Assembly: GCA_963169105.1 (NCBI GenBank)
Contig: OY720640.1
Coordinates: forward strand, 111,772,085 to 111,836,084
DNA length: 64,000 nt
Reading direction: 5' to 3'
Source of the DNA: Ceriagrion tenellum
Taxonomy: Eukaryota > Arthropoda > Insecta > Odonata > Coenagrionidae
This document shows positions 57,712-64,000 of this stretch, one piece after another. The first letter of the stretch is position 1. Every line of letters begins with the position of its first letter. The notes beneath the pieces are model-generated. The model had not been told where the DNA came from. It searched no databases and saw only the letters and a list, made by a program, of their open reading frames with translations. Made by a program: the position numbers and the translations under genes.

Positions 57712-59118
57712 GTACACTCTGGAGCACATTCCAGTCCTGCTACAGAACAGTTGGAGAATAGAGCCACCTTAGTTACCATTCAATTGTTTTCTCTGAGGAG
57801 TGTTTGCAATTTTTGATGATCAAATGATCAAAGAATCGAGAAGTCGACTTCATTTTGTTTGATGGCTCCTTGGGCAAATTACTTAAGTTATTAAAAAAAA
57901 TATTGGGTTTCGTACTCCGCAATTTTAAACAATTAGACTAGAGTAATCTTGGATGCCAAGGACACTGATTTCATTGGCTCTTCATCCGATTTTGAGTATT
58001 TCTGATGCCGTTATCATATCACTCATATTAAAAACAATCTACAGCAGTGTTTCATACGCTGTATTTTTACACCTTTCATAAACTGATTTCTTCTCGATTC
58101 AATATTAATCTTATATACACCGAATTTACCGTCCATTATGTGTATATCATTTCATTCATGTTACCACGCTAGTGGGAGAATCAGGAACTAAAAGACGCGA
58201 ATGAGAGATATTTTCGTTGCCAAGCTGTCAATTGATGTTACATAGGTATGTAGACGCCAAGAAACCTAATCAGAAACACAAAATTAACTCTTTTATATGT
58301 TACCTCTAGGTCACTCAGCATGATAGAGGGGTGAGAGTATTTTACATGTAGTTTTTTGATCTTCATGTACACAAGAAAATGCGCATTACGCTGGCAACTG
58401 GAGGCAGTCTCTTCAACTGCGTGTGATTTGCTCCTATATTTGACTAAATATAAGTCCGTATATTTAAAGGAACTGTTCCGTGTGTGACATGAGTTTCAGA
58501 TGTTTTCACAAAATTCTGATTTGGCGAAATATAGTTGAGCCCAATTTCGATGAAAAGACCTTTGTTTTAAGGAACAACATAGAATATTAGTTTCTGCGGT
58601 CAAATTGTTAACAATGCTTCTTGCAGTCCATGAAGTTTTTATGGATTCCGTCAGTCTTTATTTTAATAGGTCATCTTGCAGATTCATAATTGAGCAAGTT
58701 TTATTCAATTATTATGCAAAGAAAGGACACTGACTGCATTGATTTTCACTGGAGCAGTAAATAATATGATTCTTTTAATTGATTATTTGACTTCCTCGTC
58801 ACTACCTTGATCTTGATCTTGTTTCATTTTAACCCATATTCTGGTGAATATAATTGACGGAACGAACTATTTATTTTGTTTTTCTTGTGGTATGTATTGT
58901 TATTGGAAGTAATTGCATTCTTTTGAAAATAACCTCACTGCTGGGGTTCAAATAGAGCCTATTTATTCAGAGCAAGCCTAGACTAGAGTAATCTTGTAAG
59001 CTCTTACCCGTAAATTATCACTGAGGGTTCTACTCACCAATACAGAATGTATTCACTAACCCAGCCACTAGAGAACGAGGAGGAATCCTCAGTGATTTTT
59101 CATCGTTTGTTAGAGATT
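57712..59118. other. intron sequence with partial duplications
   Basis: 58,900-59,005 repeats words of the piggyBac-like element and its flank (GAAGTAATTGCATTC, CTCACTGCT-GGGT, AGACTAGAGTAATCTTG). 59,038-59,129 repeats the 3' UTR of the gene at 61.5 kb. Confidence 0.45.
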
Positions 59119-59129
59119 TTAACGCACCT

Positions 59130-60178
59130 TCTTCTTCTTCTTCGGTTATCAACCCATGGGTTGGTTGGCAATAGCACGCCATTCCGCTCTTTGCTCAGCT
59201 TTCCTCTTCATTTCACCATATGAGACGCATCCAGAGTCATTGATGATCTGCTTCATATAGCTTAATCTAGGACGTCCTCTACGATTTGTCCCCTCAATAA
59301 AACCTTCAGCTATTATTTTTATAAAATCATTGCATCGTAGAATGTGACCTATTAGTTTGTCTCCTTGTCTGTATCTGTCTCCAGAGACTTCTATTTTCTT
59401 GTACTCTTCTCAGCACTTCCTCATTGGTGATTCTGTCTCGCCAGCTGATTTTCTGCATCCTTCGATAGCACCACATTTCTAGGGCCTCTAATCTGCTCTT
59501 TTCATGTTTCCCTATAGTCCAGCTTTCACACCCGTAAAGGGCCACACTCCAAACATAAGCTTTCATAACCCTCTTTCTTACTTCCAAACTAACATTTTTA
59601 CAAGTCAGTAGAGTCTTTTTATCATTGAAAGCTATTTTTGCTAGTTGTATTCTATTCACAATTTCTCGTGTACTCCTTCCATCTTCTGTTATCTTGCTTC
59701 CCAAGTAGCTGTATTTTGTAACTCGTCCTAGTTCTTCATCATTTATTCTTATCCTTACAGGTTCACAGCAGTCTTGAGCACCGCATACCATCACTTTAGT
59801 CTTTTGCTTGTTTATCCTCATTCCATATTGGTCTCTAAGAATTCTTTCCATCTCGTTAAGTATAATTTTTAAATCTTCTTTATTTTCTGTAACTATGGCA
59901 ATATCATCAGCATATCGTAACATATCTATTTTCTTCCCATTAACTTTGATTCCTAAGTCAACATTTTCCCTTACTTTATCGATTGCTTCTTGGATGTATG
60001 CATTGAAAATTATTGGTGATAGAGGACAGCCTTGTCTAACTCCTTTCCTTATTATAGCTGTATCTTCTTTATTCTTATTTCTAATTAAGGCTGTTTCATT
60101 TTGATATGTTTTAAATATTCTTCTTCTATCGTTGTATTTAAGTCAAACTTTTTCCAAAATCCTAAACATTTTTGGCCA
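59130..60178 (-). mobile_element. RTE-like LINE, 5' truncated, with target duplication
   Basis: The minus strand encodes GVRQGCPLSPIIFNAYIQEA, then the catalytic LRYADDIAIV, MRINKQKTKVMVCG, YSYLGSKITEDGRSTREI, AYVWSVALYGCESWTIGK and MWCYRRMQKISWRDRITNEE (frame intact 59,327-59,923 and beyond). It ends in a (GAA)n tail at 59,130-59,142. A perfect 10-bp target duplication TAACGCACCT lies at 59,120-59,129 and 60,179-60,188. The homologous site at 61.6 kb lacks the element. It is one of the youngest insertions here, with YADD intact. Confidence 0.9.
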
Positions 60179-60189
60179 TAACGCACCTA

Positions 60190-61098
60190 GTAACTGATAA
60201 ACACGGCCAGGATTAATGGACGATTCCAACCATGAATCCTAGCCATGGCGGAGAATTTCTTACCGGTTCTTGGTCAGTGGAGTTCTTACCCGTACTTGGG
60301 CGCCGTGTGGAGGTTACTTCAAAAGCAATATTCCATATGTTGAATGAAACTCAAAACTTAGGGTCACATGACTCTTTTCATGCAACAGGCCAATACTAGA
60401 ACCAGGTTTTTTTCTCACACACATCATTTCCCGTGTGATTTTTACGTTGCTAGCAGGACCGTCCAAAATTGTGCAAAAAATTCAGTTGCTTGTCGATGCG
60501 TTATAATACCACCCATACACCTATTGCGTTTTCTCTATACTCAGTTATTTCCCATTTATTATTATTTAATTCAACAATTGATATTGTTATTTCCCTTTTT
60601 ATTCGAGCAAAGACCCAAGAGACAAATTTTGGAGTTGATTCTGGGTTGAAGCGTTTTTATTTTTTTGACATATCCTTGAAATATCAACTTTGTATTCAAC
60701 AGCCGTTTAGAGTATATTGATATTTTCCATGGAAATAAAAAAATTATTTCACCTACAAAAAAGCAATAATTTATTTATCAGTGAAACGAGGAGAGCTATA
60801 ATTAATCATGAAACTATTTTATAAATATTGCTAAAATTTTAATTTGGAGTTGGTGTCTGTCAAGTCATGTCTTGACATGTACTTAACCGATATATCCTTT
60901 AACCTTTACCAAATTCTCGTGCTCAACAATTGTAATGAAATGATAAATGTTTATCAATTCAATAAATGTGTATAAATTAAGTATCATAACTTTCATTATG
61001 AATTATAATTAGGCGCAAAATTGTCTTCATGTGATCAAGATACTTGATTGTATGTATCAAGTTCGCATTTTACTGATGATTCTCATCTTCTCTCGCAG
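60190..61098. other. end of the long intron
   Basis: No exon seen. It ends with a pyrimidine-rich tract and acceptor TTCTCTCGCAG at 61,098. Confidence 0.45.
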
Positions 61099-61363
61099 AA
61101 AAACTACGAAGCGCCCGCCCATTGTGGCGACCAATGGCTCAGTGGAGGAGGACGAGTTCACTCCTGGAGATGTTGACGATGATTGGCCGCGAGATGGCAG
61201 CACCTCTCGGGCGACCACTCCGCCGACCACCACGATTGAAGCAGTGCCACTATACGTCATCGACGCTCCCGAGCGCACTCAATCGGTGGCCGGTGGAAAC
61301 TGCGGTTCCGGCGAGCGGTGGCACAACAACCGCTGCCGACCCGTCGCCGGCGGGCGACGGTGA
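61099..61363 (+). CDS. secreted Pro/Arg-rich protein with C-terminal two-cysteine motif, exon 2
   Basis: The acceptor at 61,098 is followed by A-AAA-ACT-ACG, which completes the split arginine codon of exon 1 (AG|A). The exon adds 87 residues: KTTKRPPIVATNGS (one NGS sequon), an acidic part (VEEDEFTPGDVDDDWPRDG), a Thr/Pro-rich part (RATTPPTTTIEAVP), then YVIDAPERTQSVAGG and the C-terminal NCGSGERWHNNRCR near the stop. C-terminal motifs of the form C-x2-G-x(5-8)-C-R occur in various small secreted insect proteins, but no exact family is claimed. The exon is GC-rich like exon 1 and unlike the intron, which supports the pairing. Additional small exons in the intron cannot be excluded. AATAAA signals follow, for example at 61,874-61,879. 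Confidence 0.6.
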
Positions 61364-61890
61364 CAGGCAGCGAGGACATCAATGGCGACCACGAACCGCC
61401 GAATGATCCCCAGGAAGCAAGCAGTGTGCTTTACGATAGAGCCGAGCACTACATCAAATATAGCGATGAATTTAGAGCCGAAATACACGTTTAATGAAAC
61501 AAATTTCAATGTTTACCAATGCAGAACGTATTCACTAATCTATCCAGTAGAGAACTGGAGAGAATCCTCAGTGATTTTTCATTGTTCGATAGAGATTTCA
61601 ACGCACCTAGTACTAGCACCTGACTGATAACCATCATGATACTTCCATCACCCAGTTTGATTGAAAATTTCACCCAAACACGTGTACAAATATTAGGTCA
61701 CCATTGAAATCTGAGCTTCTTTAACTGTAAATGGAAGACGTTTAGCATTAGCGCGGGAAAAGACTTGCAAAATATCTACGGAAAGTAAATGTTAGAAAAA
61801 AAATCCCTAATGAAAGTAGTGAGCGTTTGAGCGAGACACGACTGCACGCAAATTCCAGCAAATATAAACAAAAAATAAAAAGGGGAAACA
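61364..61890 (+). other. predicted 3' UTR of the two-exon gene
   Basis: Non-coding sequence from the stop to a possible poly(A) signal at 61,874-61,879. The part at 61,499-61,626 is duplicated at 59,038-59,129 plus 60,179-60,205, where the copy is interrupted by the RTE element. Confidence 0.4.
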
Positions 61891-62635
61891 TCTCACATAA
61901 TTTAAGATACTGGTACATTACCCGCATATCGTGCCTCGTTTCGAGATACTTGCGACAATAAATTAAACCGTTTTACGTGCGATATGGTACGGCTGCGCGA
62001 CCTACGTACATAATTTTAACAAATTAATACGTTTTGATCGTTATAACGCCTTAGAAAATCAAATGCGCGTACTTTGTATGATTTATCAATTATTCTTTTA
62101 TAAGGGTCATCAGCATTCGCTTTATTCTTTAATTAAAAACTCAAACAAGCTATTGGTAGGAAGAAGATTGTAACATGCGATACGAGAGAAATGAGTCAAT
62201 TTAAAGTCTGTCGCATGTTTTTGTAGCACATAATACATTAGACTGAGAAGTCCAACCATGAAAACTTAATTTTTACGGAGAAATTTAATAATAAACTTTT
62301 TACGTATATTTTTCTTAATGATACAATTTTAACATAACGCTGCCAAAAATTAATTTCATTTGGGAATAAGAGTGTAATACCTAATAGGTACGTTTATTTG
62401 AAAGAATGTTGATCAAAGTTCCTCTGAATGGATTTTTACAGGATTTTTTTCGTAGTTTTTGACAGCAATTACGATATTGATCTTCAAGCAAACAGAATTA
62501 TACGTCCATTTATGAAACTTCACCATTCAGGGACTGCATTTTTAACAATTTAGCGGTAGAGGACTTAAAGGCGCCCGAGAAAATGACTTACACAATATCG
62601 AATAGGTTGGAATTTGGGAAACATTCACTTTTTTC
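61891..62635. other. no gene recognised
   Basis: AT-rich intergenic DNA. Confidence 0.5.
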
Positions 62636-62639
62636 CACG

Positions 62640-62850
62640 TCTTAACCACCTAGCACTACTATTACAACTACCTACTACTCTGCATGCCACCACATTGCTT
62701 GTGGCAGGGAGTATTAGGACACCGGTAGTGCGTAAGTGTTGAGGATAAGGTTTTGTTGGAGGTAAAATGGTAAGTAATACGGGAGTGTTTGGAGTAGAGC
62801 TCAGTTTTTACTCTACATTTGCGGCTGAACCGGAAGAGATATTGCAAGAC
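62640..62850 (-). mobile_element. LINE 3'-terminal relic
   Basis: TGCATGCCACCACATTGC, TTGTGGCAGGGAGTATTAGG, GGAGGTAAAATGG and GAGCTCAGTTTTTA follow the order of the 3' ends at 31.0 and 38.0 kb. It is a minus-strand copy without its coding part. Confidence 0.6.
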
Positions 62851-64000
62851 CTCGTACCAAAGCTTAAGTTAAATCATATTTTACATGGCTGATTGATAAC
62901 AGCCCTTCTACTATTTCCCTGCTGACTCCTAAAAATAAAATACGTTATTGTTATCTTTTTGCCGTTACATGCGGCTTAATATTTTTTATAGCTCTGCATT
63001 TATCGCGAGACATGTCCATGTCATTCTCCTTGCGAGTTTATTGCAGGTACCCCGGTATGGGGTTAATTTATGTTGGACTTCTCTATTTCAAAAATATTTT
63101 ATTTATAGGTAATTTTAGCAAAGCAGAGCCATTTCCTTTCTAATAGCCTTTCATGAAAAACAGAGAAAACCGACTAACTACTACATTTAATTTGAATTTT
63201 ACGCTGGTAAAACTTTAGTATATTTCACAATTATTTTTAAACTATTATTTTAATCCCACCTATTGATTTTTCTGTTAATATTTTACTGCATATTTGTTCT
63301 GGAAAGTTTATTTATTATTAAATTTATTTTAAAATCACCTTGGTTTCATTTCCTCCTCTATGTCCTCTATAAAATGGAACGTTCAACAAACTAACTGCCT
63401 TTTAAAAAATGACATGATCTGTTCAAATTTCCATTCTTCAAACCATAAATAACAGCTCACAAGAATCCTTAGGATAATGTAGTGGTAAACCTAAGACGCC
63501 AATTGATAAAAAAATTTCAAGATAAGACTCGAATGTCCACGAGTACTTCCGTTCAAAGAAAATCTCTCATTATTATTAAAGGGGATCACATTGAGGGTGC
63601 TTTAAGAGGAATTTCGCATCGATGTCAACCCGTTACTTGGGGTCGAACATAGCGGCAAATACGAGCTGGCCTTTCTTTACTCGTCTTGTTAACGCATGCA
63701 CAAACTGTGAGTTTCTGGTGAGAGGATTAAACACACTCATACATGCCGTTTCTGTTTGCTTGGAATACAACCATTTCCGGTGCCTAACAAATTATACCTG
63801 CTTGGAATTGCAATACGTCCCCATTTTTAAACTCGTAAGTGGGTAGACATTGCCCGACTTGCTGTTGTGATGACACTTGTTTGTAAGGGAGGGATAGAAA
63901 TACCACTATCGCCAGAGCTTAGGTCTCCTCCCAAGCAAATATTTTCGCTCATAGTGTGTTTTAGATCTCATCGTTATCATTTGTCATTCAATTCCTAAGA
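62851..64000. other. no gene recognised
   Basis: AT-rich DNA. An open frame at 63,622-63,846 has cysteines but no start context, signal peptide or known motif, and is not called. Confidence 0.45.

Noticed and set aside
1..64000. CRISPR array, operon, prophage or organellar insert
   Set aside because: No regularly spaced identical repeats, no bacterial-type gene spacing, and splice sites and eukaryotic elements throughout.

Overview
The window looks like nuclear DNA of an arthropod, most likely an insect or close relative. It is AT-rich and very gene-poor, with long introns, AATAAA poly(A) signals, tRNA-derived SINEs and many decayed non-LTR, Penelope-like, Helitron and piggyBac-type elements. 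Nothing points to a bacterial, viral or organellar replicon. The species cannot be named from the sequence alone.

Layout. 1-3.6 kb: a small terminal-inverted-repeat element and a LINE 3' relic. 3.68-4.46 kb: the last exon of a secreted 11-cysteine protein whose signal-peptide frame and body frame do not match. 8.1-8.8 kb: a LINE endonuclease relic. 12.7-13.8 kb: a GC-rich island with a minus-strand, apparently intronless gene for a 129-residue secreted protein, with promoter and poly(A) signal. 17.9-18.5 kb: a large inverted repeat. 19.2-19.4 kb: a possible minus-strand exon.

22-38 kb holds a small cluster of one apparently undescribed gene family. It has two intact members (about 25.4 and 35.4 kb) encoding small secreted six-cysteine proteins. 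There is also a decayed copy (22.2-22.4 kb) and two related GC-rich 5' exons with splice donors (29.3 and 37.6 kb). The 29.3 kb exon is suitably placed for the 35.4 kb coding exon; the 37.6 kb exon has no partner seen in the window. A Penelope-like element, LINE pieces and a foldback element inserted inside a LINE are interleaved with the cluster.

45.1-61.6 kb appears to be one gene: a GC-rich promoter region and a signal-peptide exon (45,554-45,849), a 15.2 kb intron full of mobile elements, and a phase-matched terminal exon (61,099-61,363). Together they encode a 186-residue secreted protein ending in a two-cysteine motif. The intron holds two tRNA-SINEs with target duplications, LINE relics, a Helitron helicase relic, a Penelope endonuclease relic, a TTAA-flanked piggyBac-like element and an RTE-type LINE with a 10-bp target duplication.

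All host genes recognised here encode secreted proteins. No shared pathway can be read from the sequence.
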